Source of the DNA: Nocardioides sp.
Lineage (GTDB): Bacteria > Actinomycetota > Actinomycetes > Propionibacteriales > Nocardioidaceae
DNA length: 50,487 nucleotides
Reading direction: 5' to 3'
Assembly (NCBI RefSeq): GCF_025965415.1
Contig: NZ_JAOPWY010000020.1
Coordinates: 1 to 50,487 of the forward strand
Positions 24,858 to 33,133 of this stretch are shown here, in pieces. Positions within the stretch are counted from its first letter, which is position 1; the number at the start of each line of letters is the position of its first letter. A model generated the notes under the pieces. The model searched no databases. It saw only the letters and a program-made list of their open reading frames with translations, and was not told where the DNA came from. A program made the translations under genes and the position numbers.

Positions 24858-24951
24858 GGCCGCGCGGAGTCCGGGCTCCTCACCGGAAAGGACGAATCCG
24901 CCGATCGATGCCGTGCGCACCAGGCGGGAGTGGGTACCGGAGACAGACGAA

Positions 24952-24982
24952 GGGCCCTTGCGAGTATGAGTCGCAAGGGCCC
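24952..24982. terminator. Strong hairpin, 12-bp perfect stem
   Basis: GGGCCCTTGCGA, a 7-base loop and the exact reverse complement. There is no U-run, which is common for actinobacterial terminators. It stands between two divergent genes, so which transcript it ends is unclear. Confidence 0.55.
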
Positions 24983-25338
24983 TCCGCTGACCGGATCATG
25001 TGACGAACTCCGGTCGACGTCTCGTCCTCGATGATCCCCGCGCCTGCGTCACCCAGTCGCGGCGGGCGGTACGCCGAAGCGTCCCGCCCGGATGGATCCT
25101 CGTCTCCGAGTCGTCCCGCCTCCCCTTGCGGGGCGGCGTAGGAGAAGTTCTACGTCGTCCGCGCAGGGCCGCGCAAGGGTTTCGCGAGGTCGGTTCCCCC
25201 TCCCCAGCTCCTCCCCTGATGAAGGCACTCCATCCCCAGATCTCCGCCGGCTCGTCCACAGATCTCGAGCCTCTTCCACAGGTCTCGGCCGCCTGCTGTG
25301 GAGAGGTGGTCTGGTCCAGCTGGCGTTCCGGGGGACGT

Positions 25339-25388
25339 CGTACGTCATGGGGACCGGGGGTTCGCACCCGCAGATCCCATGACGTACG
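25339..25388. repeat. 13-bp perfect inverted repeat upstream of radA
   Basis: CGTACGTCATGGG (25339-25351) and its exact reverse complement (25376-25388) enclose a 24-base loop, which itself contains GGG-TTCGCA-CCC. It ends about 44 bp before the radA -10 box. Confidence 0.8.
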
Positions 25389-25431
25389 CCGGGGGCGAGC
25401 GCGGCGTCCCGCGGGTGTCGGTGCCCTGACC

Positions 25432-25437
25432 TAGCGT
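25432..25437 (+). promoter_or_regulatory. -10 box of radA, leaderless type
   Basis: TAGCGT ends seven bases before the ATG at 25445. Confidence 0.5.
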
Positions 25438-25444
25438 GACGTCC

Positions 25445-26839
25445 ATGTCGACGAAGGCGAAGACCCGCCCCTCCTACCGCTGCTCGGAGTGCGGGTGGGA
25501 GACGGGCAAGTGGGTCGGTCGCTGCGGCGAGTGCCAGGCCTGGGGCTCGGTCGCCGAGGCGGGCGCCCCGACGATGCGAGCCACGGCGGGGCCGGTGTCC
25601 ACGCCGGCCGTCCCGATCGGCCAGGTGTCCACCACCGAGTCCGTGGCCCGGCCCAGCGGCGTGCCCGAGCTCGACCGGGTGCTCGGCGGCGGGCTGGTCC
25701 CCGGAGCGGCCATCTTGCTGGCGGGCGAGCCCGGCGTCGGCAAGAGCACGCTCCTCCTCGAGGTCGCGGCCCAGACCGCGCGCGTGCAGCAGCGCACCCT
25801 CTACGTCACCGGCGAGGAGTCAGCCGCCCAGGTGCGGTTGCGCGCCGACCGCACCGGCGGGGTCCATGACGAGCTGTTCCTCGCCGCCGAGACCGACCTC
25901 GGTGCCGTGCTGACGCACATCGAGGAGGTCCGGCCGACCCTGCTGGTGGTCGACTCCGTCCAGACCATCGGCGCGTCCGGCATCGACGGCGTGCCGGGCG
26001 GTGTCACCCAGGTCAAGGAGGTCGCCGCGGCCCTGATCCGCGTCGCCAAGACCCGCAACATCACGACCGTGCTCGTCGGCCACGTCACCAAGGATGGGTC
26101 GATCGCCGGCCCGCGCGTCCTCGAGCACCTCGTCGACGTCGTCCTCCACTTCGAGGGCGAGCGCAACTCCCGCTTCCGGATGCTGCGGGCGATGAAGAAC
26201 CGCTACGGCCCGGTGGACGAGGTCGGCTGCTTCGACCTGTCGTCCGAGGGCATCTCCGCCGTCGCCGACCCGACCGGGCTCTTCGTGGAGCACCACACGC
26301 AGGACGTCTCCGGCACCTGCGTCGCCGTCACCATGGAGGGCCGCCGGCCACTGCTCGCCGAGGTGCAGGCACTGCTGACCCCGTCACCGCTCGAGCGACC
26401 CCGGCGCACCGTCTCGGGCGTGGAGTCCTCGCGGGTGGACATCGTGCTGGCGGTGCTCCAGCGCCACGCGCGCCTACGCATCACCCAGAGCGACACCTTC
26501 GTCGCGACCGTCGGCGGCGCCAAGCTCCACGACCCCGCGGCCGACCTGGCCATCGCGGTGGCCGTGGCCAGCTCCCACCTCAGCCTCCCGCCCCCGCGGG
26601 GCGCCGTCGCCATCGGGGAGATCGGGCTCGCCGGTGAGCTGCGCCGGGTCCGCGACCTCCCCCAGCGCCTCGCCGAGGCCGCGCGGCTCGGCTTCAAGGT
26701 GGCCGTCGTCCCCCGCGGTCGGAGCCTCCCCGGCGAGCGCGGGATCCCCAGCCGACGGATGGTCGACGGGCTCAAGGTGATCGAGGTGGACGACATCGTC
26801 GGGGCGCTGCTCACCCTCGACCTGACGCCTCCGCTCTAG
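25445..26839 (+). CDS. radA: DNA repair protein RadA (Sms)
   Basis: RadA is a RecA-like ATPase and branch-migration helicase for recombinational repair. It has 464 residues. The N-terminal zinc finger has Cys13, Cys16, Cys27 and Cys30 (CSECG to RCGEC). Walker A is GEPGVGKST near residue 94. Walker B is [11 protein letters not shown], the RadA-specific KNRYG motif is in [12 protein letters not shown], and a Lon-like C-terminal domain contains [21 protein letters not shown]. It precedes disA with 116 bp between, as in most actinobacteria. The ATG at 25445 was preferred over an upstream GTG because of the -10 box. Confidence 0.96.
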   Translation: MSTKAKTRPSYRCSECGWETGKWVGRCGECQAWGSVAEAGAPTMRATAGPVSTPAVPIGQVSTTESVARPSGVPELDRVLGGGLVPGAAILLAGEPGVGKSTLLLEVAAQTARVQQRTLYVTGEESAAQVRLRADRTGGVHDELFLAAETDLGAVLTHIEEVRPTLLVVDSVQTIGASGIDGVPGGVTQVKEVAAALIRVAKTRNITTVLVGHVTKDGSIAGPRVLEHLVDVVLHFEGERNSRFRMLRAMKNRYGPVDEVGCFDLSSEGISAVADPTGLFVEHHTQDVSGTCVAVTMEGRRPLLAEVQALLTPSPLERPRRTVSGVESSRVDIVLAVLQRHARLRITQSDTFVATVGGAKLHDPAADLAIAVAVASSHLSLPPPRGAVAIGEIGLAGELRRVRDLPQRLAEAARLGFKVAVVPRGRSLPGERGIPSRRMVDGLKVIEVDDIVGALLTLDLTPPL

Positions 26840-26901
26840 CCGGCCGCCCCCGCCACCGTCGGCTGCGACGAAACGATCGGCGGAACCGGGCCCCGCGCCC
26901 C

Positions 26902-26907
26902 TACACT
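26902..26907 (+). promoter_or_regulatory. -10 box upstream of disA, also positioned for an upstream ATG
   Basis: TACACT ends seven bases before an ATG at 26915 that is out of frame with disA, whose GTG is at 26956 with GGAGGA just before it. Transcription from here would begin near 26914-26915. Confidence 0.45.
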
Positions 26908-26955
26908 TCACCCGATGGCGCACGGGGGCGCCCCGACACAGCACGCGGAGGACCG

Positions 26956-28038
26956 GTGGCAGAGCGCATCGACGACCAGCTCAGGCTGCGCGCCACCTTG
27001 GCGTCGATCGCCCCGGGTACGCCGCTGCGCGACGGGCTCGAGCGGATCCTCCGCGGCCGCACCGGTGCGCTGATCGTGCTGGGGCAGGACAAGACCGTCG
27101 ACTCGATCTCGACCGGCGGCTTCACCCTCGACGTCCCCTTCACCGCCACCGGGCTGCGCGAGCTGGCCAAGATGGACGGCGCGATCATCCTCGACAAGGA
27201 CATCACGCGGGTGCACCGGGCCGCGGTCCACCTGATGCCCGACCACACCATCCCCTCCGAGGAGACCGGCACCCGGCACCGTACGGCCGAGCGGGTCGCC
27301 AAGCAGACCGGCCACCCGGTCATCTCGGTCTCGCAGTCGATGCAGATCATCGCCGCCTACGTCGGCGACATCCGCCACGTCCTGGAGGACTCCGGCAAGA
27401 TCCTCTCCCGCGCCAACCAGGCCCTGGCCACCCTCGAGCGCTACAAGCTGCGCCTCGACGAGGTCTCCGCGACCCTGTCGGCACTGGAGATCGAGGACCT
27501 GGTCACCGTGCGCGACGTGGCCGTGGTCGCGCAGCGGCTGGAGATGGTCATCCGGATCGCCGCCGAGATCGAGGACTACGTCCTCGAGCTCGGCACCGAC
27601 GGCCGGCTCCTCTCGCTCCAGCTCGAGGAGCTCGTCACCGGTGTCGACGCCGAGCGCGAGCTCGTGGTCCGCGACTACCTCCCCGGCGGCAAGCGGCGCC
27701 AGGCCAGCCCCGAGTCGCACCTCGCCGAGCTCGAGGCCCTCTCCCCCACCGAGCTCGTCGACCCGGCCGCGGTCGCCCGCGCCATCGGCCTGGGTGGTGC
27801 CGAGCACCTCGACGCGGCCGTCGCGCCTCGTGGCTACCGGCTGCTCGCCAAGGTCCCGCGCCTGCCCGCTGCCGTCGTCGACCGGCTGGTCGACCACTTC
27901 GGCGGGCTCCAGCAGCTGCTCTCGGCCGGGATCGACGACCTCCAGGCCGTGGAGGGCGTCGGCGAGCTCCGCGCCCGCAGCGTGCGTGAGGGACTCTCGC
28001 GCCTCGCCGAGTCCAGCATCACCGAGCGCTACATCTGA
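26956..28038 (+). CDS. disA: DNA integrity scanning diadenylate cyclase DisA
   Basis: DisA makes cyclic di-AMP and scans DNA for branched intermediates. It has 360 residues. The N-terminal DAC domain has the catalytic DGA (74-76, in [11 protein letters not shown]) and the RHR motif (107-109, [12 protein letters not shown]). A helical linker follows, then a C-terminal helix-hairpin-helix DNA-binding domain ([39 protein letters not shown]). The GTG start has GGAGGA four bases upstream. It follows radA, and RadA is known to inhibit DisA in mycobacteria. Confidence 0.96.
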   Translation: MAERIDDQLRLRATLASIAPGTPLRDGLERILRGRTGALIVLGQDKTVDSISTGGFTLDVPFTATGLRELAKMDGAIILDKDITRVHRAAVHLMPDHTIPSEETGTRHRTAERVAKQTGHPVISVSQSMQIIAAYVGDIRHVLEDSGKILSRANQALATLERYKLRLDEVSATLSALEIEDLVTVRDVAVVAQRLEMVIRIAAEIEDYVLELGTDGRLLSLQLEELVTGVDAERELVVRDYLPGGKRRQASPESHLAELEALSPTELVDPAAVARAIGLGGAEHLDAAVAPRGYRLLAKVPRLPAAVVDRLVDHFGGLQQLLSAGIDDLQAVEGVGELRARSVREGLSRLAESSITERYI

Positions 28039-28044
28039 GACGAG

Positions 28045-28069
28045 CCGCCAGCGACGAACGAGCTGGCGG
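28045..28069 (+). terminator. disA terminator hairpin
   Basis: CCGCCAGC, a 9-base loop and GCTGGCGG form a perfect 8-bp stem, starting seven bases after the disA stop. Confidence 0.7.
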
Positions 28070-28324
28070 TGTGGGCTCGGCCAGGTTGAGCAAGCCCCAC
28101 GACCGAGGCGCCGCCTGAGGAGGCGCGCTAGCGCCGTCTCGAAGGGCACGAGGTCGTGACGGGCGCGTCGAGACCCAGCTCGACGGCAAGGTCATCGGAG
28201 ACGCCGGCGGTCGGCGTACCGGGATTTGCGGACGGTCATCCCGCGGAGCTTCCGTCGACCCGAGCCACCTACTGACCGGTTGGCGGGTTGGGTGGGGCTG
28301 GACGCGCCGTTCGGGACCCCAAGT

Positions 28325-28364
28325 CGCCAACTCACGAGTTGGCGCGCCAACTGGTGAGTTGGCG
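28325..28364. terminator. 40-bp near-perfect palindrome, probable bidirectional terminator
   Basis: Two adjacent 20-bp units, CGCCAACTCACGAGTTGGCG and CGCCAACTGGTGAGTTGGCG, each a hairpin, together form one palindrome with a single mismatched pair. It lies 13 bp from the stop of the minus-strand membrane protein gene and could end both convergent transcripts. Confidence 0.6.
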
Positions 28365-28377
28365 GACGAGGCCCCGG

Positions 28378-29184
28378 TCAGCCGGCGGAGTTGCCGCCGC
28401 CGTCCTCGCCGGGCGTGTGGGCCTGGTCGCCGTTCTTGTTCTTCTTGCCACCCTGCTCCGGCTCAGCGGTCTGGGTGATCACGGGCGCGGTGGGGGCCAC
28501 CAGCTCGAACTGGACGTCGGTGCCGTCGCCGCCGAGAGCGGCCGCCTCGACGTGGTAGAAGCCCAGCTCGGCCCACGCCGTACGGTCCGAGCAGGTCTCG
28601 TCGGATCGCTTCGCCGACCACGTCACCACGACGGGGGTCTCGACGGCCTGGCGGATCACCACGTCCTGGACGGGGATCCCGACCGGGCACTCGCGGGTGC
28701 TCCAGATGTAGTCGTCGCCGGAGGTGATCGTGACCGTCATCGTCTCCGGGGAGGCCTGCCAGGTGCAGGCCGCGGTGACGACCGTGCGCAGGTTGATCGT
28801 GATCGGGATGTCGGAGCCGCCGGGAACGGACGTGATCGCCGGCGTCGCGACGATGTCGGAGTCGGTGCAGGGACCTGTCGGCTCGGCCAGGACCGGCTCG
28901 GGCGGTGTGGTCTCCTGGTTGCCCTTCTTGCCCTTCTTGCCCTTCTTGCCCTTGCCCGTCCTCGCACCGGCCGTCGGTCCGGCGGTGGGCGCCGACGAGG
29001 TCTCCTCGACCGTGGCACCGGCCTGGGTGGCCGTGCCGGCCGCCTCGTCCTGGCCGTCGGAGGAGCCACCGAGGACGCGGGCCAGCACGACGACGAGCAG
29101 CAGCGGGACGCCGAGCACGACGAGGCGACGGGTCCAGTAGACCCGGGCCGGGAGCGGCCCGCGAGGTCGCACGGTCGACGGCAT
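28378..29184 (-). CDS. Membrane-anchored extracytoplasmic protein, unknown function
   Basis: This 268-residue protein has a short basic N-terminus, one signal-anchor helix (RRLVVLGVPLLLVVVLARVLGG, about residues 20-42), a Ser/Thr/Ala-rich stalk, a lysine-rich KGKKGKKGKKG run and an outer domain. The outer domain has four cysteines (GPCTDSD, ACTWQA, RECPVG, ETCSDR), likely two disulfides. A charged Gly-rich tail ends it. A homologous membrane protein (Rv3587c) occupies this slot between disA and mutY in mycobacteria. The ATG at 29184 was chosen because TAACCT ends six bases upstream. Confidence 0.8.
   Translation of the reverse strand: MPSTVRPRGPLPARVYWTRRLVVLGVPLLLVVVLARVLGGSSDGQDEAAGTATQAGATVEETSSAPTAGPTAGARTGKGKKGKKGKKGNQETTPPEPVLAEPTGPCTDSDIVATPAITSVPGGSDIPITINLRTVVTAACTWQASPETMTVTITSGDDYIWSTRECPVGIPVQDVVIRQAVETPVVVTWSAKRSDETCSDRTAWAELGFYHVEAAALGGDGTDVQFELVAPTAPVITQTAEPEQGGKKNKNGDQAHTPGEDGGGNSAG
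28921..28954. repeat. Short tandem repeat coding KGKK
   Basis: GCCCTTCTT is repeated three times in tandem plus a partial copy. On the minus strand it encodes the GKK repeats of the membrane protein stalk. Confidence 0.8.
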
Positions 29185-29190
29185 GGGCAC

Positions 29191-29196
29191 AGGTTA
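29191..29196 (-). promoter_or_regulatory. -10 box of the membrane protein gene, leaderless type
   Basis: Minus-strand TAACCT ends six bases before the ATG at 29184. Confidence 0.45.
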
Positions 29197-29238
29197 GGTA
29201 GCGGGCGGCCCGTCTCGGCGGAGGCGCACCGGCTCACC

Positions 29239-29244
29239 TACGAT
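29239..29244 (+). promoter_or_regulatory. -10 box of mutY, leaderless type
   Basis: TACGAT ends seven bases before the ATG at 29252; no ribosome site is present. Confidence 0.5.
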
Positions 29245-29251
29245 CACCGCG

Positions 29252-30136
29252 ATGGATGCCCCCTCCCCCGACGCGCTGCACACCGCAGTGCTCGACTGGT
29301 ACGACGACCACGCGCGCGAGCTGCCGTGGCGGGGCGCCGAGGCGTCGCCGTGGTCGGTGATGGTCAGCGAGCTCATGCTGCAGCAGACGCCCGTCGCCCG
29401 GGTCCTGCCGGTCCATGCCGCCTGGCTCGAGAGGTGGCCGACGCCGGCCGCTCTCGCTGCGGAGTCCACCGGCGAGGCCGTGCGGATGTGGGGCCGGCTG
29501 GGCTACCCGCGCCGCGCGCTCCGCCTCCATGCAGCCGCTGTCGCGCTGGTCGAGCGCCACGGCGGCGAGGTGCCGGCGTCGTACGACGACCTGCTCGCGC
29601 TGCCCGGCGTGGGTGACTACACGGCGTCGGCCATCGCGAGCTTCGCCTTCGGCCGGCGGCACGTCGTGCTCGACACCAACGTCCGACGCGTGCTCGCCCG
29701 GGCGGTGTCCGGCCAGGAGTTCCCGGCCACGGCGGTGACCCGCGCGGAGCGGGACGTGGCGACGTCGCTGCTGCCCGACGACCCGGCGACCGCGGCGACG
29801 TGGGCGGTCGCGACGATGGAGCTGGGCGCGCTCGTCTGCACGGCACGCCAGCCGTCGTGCGACGCCTGCCCGATCTCCGAGCTCTGCGCCTGGCGCAGCG
29901 CGGGATTCCCGGCGTACGACGGGCCGCCGCGGCGAGGGCAGGCGTGGGCCGGCACCGACCGCCAGTGCCGCGGTCGCCTCATGGCGCTGGCCCGTGAGGC
30001 GGAGGGCTCGGTGGGGCTCGCCGCGATCGAGTCCGCCGGGCCGAGCGCCGAGCAGCGCGAGCGCTGCCTCGCCGGCCTGGTCGCCGACGGACTGCTGGCG
30101 CAGGTCGCGCCCGGGCGCTACGCCCTCCCGAGCTGA
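29252..30136 (+). CDS. mutY: A/G-specific adenine glycosylase
   Basis: MutY removes adenine mispaired with 8-oxoguanine. It has 294 residues. The catalytic glutamate is in VSELMLQQTPV. The helix-hairpin-helix is LPGVGDYTASAIASF, and the catalytic aspartate is in VVLDTNVRRVLAR. The [4Fe-4S] cluster motif is Cys-x6-Cys-x2-Cys-x5-Cys (CTARQPSCDACPISELC). The C-terminus is short and lacks a full NUDIX-like domain, as usual in actinobacteria. The last codon and stop lie inside the first unit of the downstream 32-bp repeat array, so the repeat supplies the end of the gene. Confidence 0.95.
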   Translation: MDAPSPDALHTAVLDWYDDHARELPWRGAEASPWSVMVSELMLQQTPVARVLPVHAAWLERWPTPAALAAESTGEAVRMWGRLGYPRRALRLHAAAVALVERHGGEVPASYDDLLALPGVGDYTASAIASFAFGRRHVVLDTNVRRVLARAVSGQEFPATAVTRAERDVATSLLPDDPATAATWAVATMELGALVCTARQPSCDACPISELCAWRSAGFPAYDGPPRRGQAWAGTDRQCRGRLMALAREAEGSVGLAAIESAGPSAEQRERCLAGLVADGLLAQVAPGRYALPS

Positions 30137-30336
30137 CGCTCGTGCACGCGCCACCACCCGCGAGCTGACGCTCGTGCACGCGCCACCACCCGCGAGCTGA
30201 CGCTCGTGCACGCGCCACCACCCGCGAGCTGACGCTTGTGCACGCGCCCCGTGCACATAAGAGTCAGCTCGGCGGCTCCTGCGTGCGCACAAGCGTCAGG
30301 TCGGCGGCTCCTGCGTGCGCACGAGCGTCAGGTCGG
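30130..30336. repeat. 32-bp-period repeat array that reverses orientation between mutY and clpC
   Basis: Forward units start at 30130, 30162, 30194 and 30226 (the last truncated near 30248), with core GAGCTGACGCTCGTGCACG. Reverse-complement units start at 30249 (diverged), 30281 and 30313, with core GCGTGCGCACAAGCGTCAG. The period is 32 bp in both arms, but the spacer differs: CGCCACCACCCGC forward, GGCGGCTCCT reverse. The arms can pair into a long hairpin. It fills most of the gap between convergent mutY and clpC. Confidence 0.85.
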
Positions 30337-30403
30337 CACATGACGACCGGGCGCCCCCGCGCAGTGCGGGAGCGCCCGGTCGGCGTGTCGATCGGTCGGT
30401 GCG

Positions 30404-32983
30404 TCAGGCCTCGGTGGCCTTGGACACGTCGGTCGGACCCTCGGTGTCGTCGGGACCCACGACCGGGGTGCCCTCGGCGTCGACCGTCTCCAGCGGAGGC
30501 ATGTCGGGCACCGTCGAGTTCTTCTGGCCCTTGAAGGTGAAGGTGGCCGTCGGGCCCTCTCCCTCCACGTCCACCAGGACGATCTGACCGGGGCCGACCT
30601 CGCCGAAGAGCATCTTCTCGGCGAGCACGTCCTCGATCTCGCGCTGGATCGTGCGACGCAGCGGACGAGCACCGAGCACCGGGTCGAAGCCGCGCTCGGC
30701 GAGCAGCGCCTTCGCCGGCTGGGTGAGCTCGAGCGACATGTCGCGGTCCTTCATGCGCAGCTCGACGGCGGCGATCATGTTGTCGACCATCGCGACGATC
30801 TGCTCCTGCGACAGCGGCGGGAACACGACGATCTCGTCGACACGGTTGAGGAACTCGGGACGGAAGTGCTGCTTGAGCTCCTCCGACACCTTGCCCTTCA
30901 TCCGCTCGTAGGAGCCCGCCGGGTCGGCGCCGACCGCGCCGAAGCCGAGGTTGACGCTCTTGGCGATGTCGCGCGAGCCGAGGTTGGTGGTCATGATGAT
31001 GACGGTGTTCTTGAAGTCGACCACACGACCCTGCGAATCGGTCAGGCGACCTTCCTCGAGAATCTGCAACAGGCTGTTGAAGATGTCGGGGTGGGCCTTT
31101 TCGACCTCGTCGAAGAGCACGACCGAGAACGGCTTGCGGCGCACCTTCTCGGTGAGCTGGCCGCCCTCTTCATAACCGACATAACCGGGGGGCGAACCGA
31201 AGAGGCGCGACACGGTGTGCTTCTCGGAGAATTCGCTCATGTCGAGCTGGATCAGCGCGTCCTCGTCGCCGAAGAGGAATTCGGCGAGCGTCTTGGACAG
31301 CCACGTCTTGCCGACGCCCGAGGGGCCCGCGAAGATGAACGACCCGCCAGGGCGCTTGGGGTCCTTCAGACCCGCACGCGTACGACGGATGGCGCGGCTG
31401 AGGGCCTTGACGGCCTCCTCCTGGCCGATCACGCGCTTGTGGAGCTCGTCCTCCATCTTGAGCAGACGGGTGGACTCCTCCTCCGAGAGCTTGACGATCG
31501 GGATGCCCGTGGCCACGGCCAGGACCTCGGCGATCAGCTCCTCGTCGACCTCGGCGATCTCGTCGAGGTCACCGGCACGCCACTGCTTCTCGCGCTCGCT
31601 GCGCCGGGCGGCGAGCTGCTTCTCCTCGTCGCGCAGGCGGGCCGCAGCCTCGAAGTCCTGCCCGTCGATCGCGGCCTCCTTGCGCTGGCGTACGTCGGCG
31701 ATCTTGTCGTCGTACTCGCGCAGGTCCGGCGGCGCGGTCATCCGACGGATGCGCAGGCGCGAGCCGGCCTCGTCGATGAGGTCGATCGCCTTGTCCGGCA
31801 GGAAGCGGTCGGAGATGTAGCGGTCGGCCAGCGTCGCCGCCGAGACCAGGGCCTCGTCGGTGATGGTGACGCGGTGGTGCGCCTCGTAGCGGTCGCGCAG
31901 GCCCTTGAGCATCTCGATCGTGTGCGCGATCGAGGGCTCCTGCACCTGGATCGGCTGGAAGCGGCGCTCGAGCGCGGCGTCCTTCTCGAGGTACTTGCGG
32001 TACTCGTCGAGCGTGGTGGCACCGATGGTCTGGAGCTCACCGCGGGCCAGCATCGGCTTGAGGATGCTGGCGGCGTCGATCGCGCCCTCGGCCGCGCCGG
32101 CGCCGACGAGGGTGTGGATCTCGTCGATGAACAGCACGATGTCGCCGCGGGTGCGGATCTCCTTGAGCACCTTCTTGAGGCGCTCCTCGAAGTCACCGCG
32201 GTAGCGCGAGCCGGCGACCAGCGCGCCGAGGTCGAGCGTGTAGATCTGCTTGTCCTTGAGCGTCTCGGGCACGTTGCCCTTGACGATGTCCTGCGCCAGG
32301 CCGGCCACGATCGTCGTCTTGCCGACGCCGGGCTCGCCGATGAGGACGGGGTTGTTCTTGGTGCGGCGCGACAGGATCTGCATCACGCGCTCGATCTCCT
32401 GCTCGCGCCCGATGACGGGGTCGAGCTTGCCCTCGCGCGCGGCCTGGGTGAGGTTCTGGCCGAACTGGTCGAGGACCAGCGAGCTGGACGGAGCCTCGCC
32501 GCCGGAGCCGGTGGTCGCGGCGCCCGCGGCGGCCGACTCCTTGCCCTGGAAGCCGCTGAGCAGCTGGATGACCTGCTGGCGGACCCGGTTGAGGTCGGCG
32601 CCGAGCTTCTGCAGGACCTGGGCCGCGACGCCCTCGCCCTCGCGGATCAGCCCGAGCAGGATGTGCTCGGTGCCGATGTAGGAGTGGCCGAGCTGGAGGG
32701 CCTCGCGCAACGAGAGCTCCAGCACCTTCTTGGCGCGCGGCGTGAACGGGATGTGGCCCGAGGGCGCCTGCTGGCCCTGGCCGATGATCTCCTCGACCTG
32801 GGCGCGCACGGCCTCCAGGGAGATGTCGAGGGACTCCAGCGCCTTGGCAGCGACGCCTTCGCCCTCGTGGATCAGCCCGAGCAGGATGTGCTCGGTGCCG
32901 ATGTAGTTGTGGGAGAGCATGCGGGCCTCTTCCTGGGCCAGCACGACAACTCGCCGGGCTCGGTCGGTGAACCGCTCGAACAT
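30404..32983 (-). CDS. clpC: ATP-dependent Clp protease ATP-binding subunit ClpC
   Basis: ClpC is an AAA+ unfoldase that feeds substrates to ClpP. It has 859 residues. Two Clp_N repeats ([30 protein letters not shown] and its echo [18 protein letters not shown]) are followed by AAA-1 with [15 protein letters not shown], a UVR/M domain ([17 protein letters not shown] region) and AAA-2 with [19 protein letters not shown] and the pore loop GYVGYEEGG. The ATG at 32983 has GAGGAG six bases upstream. A stretch near 31030-31200 has unusually many A/T-ending codons. A ClgR box lies 113-129 bp upstream. Confidence 0.96.
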   Translation of the reverse strand: MFERFTDRARRVVVLAQEEARMLSHNYIGTEHILLGLIHEGEGVAAKALESLDISLEAVRAQVEEIIGQGQQAPSGHIPFTPRAKKVLELSLREALQLGHSYIGTEHILLGLIREGEGVAAQVLQKLGADLNRVRQQVIQLLSGFQGKESAAAGAATTGSGGEAPSSSLVLDQFGQNLTQAAREGKLDPVIGREQEIERVMQILSRRTKNNPVLIGEPGVGKTTIVAGLAQDIVKGNVPETLKDKQIYTLDLGALVAGSRYRGDFEERLKKVLKEIRTRGDIVLFIDEIHTLVGAGAAEGAIDAASILKPMLARGELQTIGATTLDEYRKYLEKDAALERRFQPIQVQEPSIAHTIEMLKGLRDRYEAHHRVTITDEALVSAATLADRYISDRFLPDKAIDLIDEAGSRLRIRRMTAPPDLREYDDKIADVRQRKEAAIDGQDFEAAARLRDEEKQLAARRSEREKQWRAGDLDEIAEVDEELIAEVLAVATGIPIVKLSEEESTRLLKMEDELHKRVIGQEEAVKALSRAIRRTRAGLKDPKRPGGSFIFAGPSGVGKTWLSKTLAEFLFGDEDALIQLDMSEFSEKHTVSRLFGSPPGYVGYEEGGQLTEKVRRKPFSVVLFDEVEKAHPDIFNSLLQILEEGRLTDSQGRVVDFKNTVIIMTTNLGSRDIAKSVNLGFGAVGADPAGSYERMKGKVSEELKQHFRPEFLNRVDEIVVFPPLSQEQIVAMVDNMIAAVELRMKDRDMSLELTQPAKALLAERGFDPVLGARPLRRTIQREIEDVLAEKMLFGEVGPGQIVLVDVEGEGPTATFTFKGQKNSTVPDMPPLETVDAEGTPVVGPDDTEGPTDVSKATEA

Positions 32984-33063
32984 GTGCGCTCCTCTACGTC
33001 TGCGTGGTCCGCGGGTCCGACGTAGTCGTCGGGATGCGGACACTGGGCTCAACGCCCGACATC

Positions 33064-33069
33064 AGCCTA
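33064..33069 (-). promoter_or_regulatory. -10 box of clpC
   Basis: Minus-strand TAGGCT, with the ClgR box 27 bp further upstream; the inferred start near 33057 leaves a leader of about 75 nt. Confidence 0.4.
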
Positions 33070-33095
33070 CGTGTTCCCGCCCACGACACGAGGCC

Positions 33096-33112
33096 GTCCG
33101 CTGAGGGCGAAC
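33096..33112. promoter_or_regulatory. ClgR activator box upstream of clpC
   Basis: GTCCGCTGAGGGCGAAC matches the actinobacterial ClgR consensus GTTCGC-N5-GCGAAC with one mismatch, and the Corynebacterium core CGCYNANRGCGWWS completely. Its centre is at about -47 from the inferred start, suitable for activation. ClgR is known to activate clpC and clpP1P2 in Corynebacterium and Streptomyces. Confidence 0.7.
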
Positions 33113-33133
33113 AGCCCGGGCAGCCGTGGGTGG

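Larger units (their letters stand above)
24821..25444. other. 624-bp non-coding region between the lacI-type gene and radA
   Basis: I see no convincing gene: the open frames here lack the strong third-position G/C bias of the neighbours. It contains the lacI promoter, a 12-bp-stem hairpin (24952-24982), three DnaA-box-like TCCACA sequences (25252-25305), a 13-bp perfect inverted repeat (25339-25388) and the radA promoter. Confidence 0.6.
28039..28377. other. 339-bp structured intergenic region between convergent disA and a membrane protein gene
   Basis: No gene was found. It holds the disA terminator, a REP-like element around 28115-28142 (GGCGC-GCTA-GCGCC followed by GTCTCGA), the hairpin GTCGAG-ACCCAG-CTCGAC at 28167-28184, and a 40-bp near-perfect palindrome (28325-28364). 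Confidence 0.65.

Noticed and set aside
24996..25367. Minus-strand open frame of 123 codons ending just before the hairpin at 24952-24982
   Set aside because: The position before a terminator-like hairpin is tempting, but many third codon positions are A or T, there is no ribosome site and no recognisable domain; another frame of the same stretch is equally open.
25352..25375. tRNA T-arm-like sequence GGGGGTTCGCACCC
   Set aside because: No acceptor, D or anticodon arms flank it; it is the loop of a 13-bp inverted repeat.
28085..28324. Decayed gene between disA and the membrane protein gene
   Set aside because: No frame shows codon bias or a known motif; the sequence is dominated by short inverted repeats.
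30130..30336. CRISPR array
   Set aside because: The 32-bp period is made of near-identical units with no variable spacers, the units reverse direction, and there are no cas genes.
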